Assembly: GCA_030522415.1 (NCBI GenBank)
Contig: CM060127.1
Location: 15,048,646-15,112,645 of the forward strand
Length of the DNA: 64,000 nucleotides
DNA from: Channallabes apus
Taxonomy: Eukaryota; Chordata; Actinopteri; Siluriformes; Clariidae
Direction of reading: 5' to 3'
Position numbers and translations under genes: made by a program. The first letter of the stretch is position 1. Every line of letters begins with the position of its first letter. Under the pieces are notes generated by a model that saw nothing but the letters and a program-made list of their open reading frames with translations, did no database searches and was not told the DNA's origin. Positions 63,906-64,000 of the stretch are shown piece by piece.

Positions 63906-64000
63906 ATTATTATTATTTTCATGTTTTACAGTGAATCTGTAAAAAAAACACCCATGTCTATTAAACAGTTAAATTATTTTGATATACTTGCCTATTACAA

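Noticed and set aside
1..64000. CRISPR arrays, bacterial operons, tRNA or rRNA genes
   Set aside because: The sequence is eukaryotic; tRNA-like parts are SINE heads with degenerate or SINE-linked A and B boxes, and no rRNA segment was recognised.

Overview
The window is vertebrate nuclear DNA from a teleost fish. It has small GXY-repeat exons, GT-AG introns, vertebrate-type 3' UTR signals, tRNA-derived SINEs, L2- and Rex1-like LINEs, Tc1/mariner elements and a chromodomain Ty3/gypsy element. The SINE with the GGCGGC...GGTTCGATTCC head and the many Tc1-like elements suggest a catfish-like or other otophysan genome, but I cannot name the species from sequence alone.

The one clear host protein gene is on the + strand and enters from the left. 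It is the C-terminal half of a fibrillar collagen, best matched to collagen alpha-3(V) (col5a3). I place 26 exons from 594 to the stop codon at 35145: 160 Gly-X-Y triplets in 54, 108 and 36 bp exons, then five exons covering the end of the helix, the telopeptide and the C-propeptide (COLFI/NC1) with eight cysteines. Together they give 775 residues in frame with no internal stop, so the gene looks functional. One intron (22408-23014) starts with GC instead of GT.

Large introns hold the transposons. Intron 6 (1652-11490) carries a 5146 bp Ty3/gypsy chromovirus on the minus strand with identical 406 bp LTRs and a 5 bp target duplication. It also carries a SINE split by a Harbinger-like MITE, a decayed Tc1 element and a degenerate telomere-like tract. 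Intron 10 (14086-20640) holds a three-level nest: a mariner-type foldback element, interrupted by an L2-type LINE, itself interrupted by a Rex1-like LINE. Intron 24 has a complete SINE and an AT-rich cruciform. Intron 25 (30216-34998) has a large inverted-repeat element containing another transposon.

Downstream (35146-59280) is gene-poor: the collagen 3' UTR, mariner remnants, an L2 LINE with an intact 601-codon reverse-transcriptase ORF and a UnaL2-like 3' stem-loop, SINEs sharing that tail, several Tc1 elements and a probable solo LTR. The last 5 kb has a possible promoter and spliced non-coding transcript (59640-60690), microsatellites and a TGGGTTAA-rich repeat, and no protein gene that I recognise.

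The strongest unusual signals are the Ty3/gypsy element's 11-nt self-priming complementarity and in-frame -1 slippery heptamer, its identical LTRs set against broken reading frames, the GC donor, the nested insertions, and the LINE/SINE shared 3' stem-loop.
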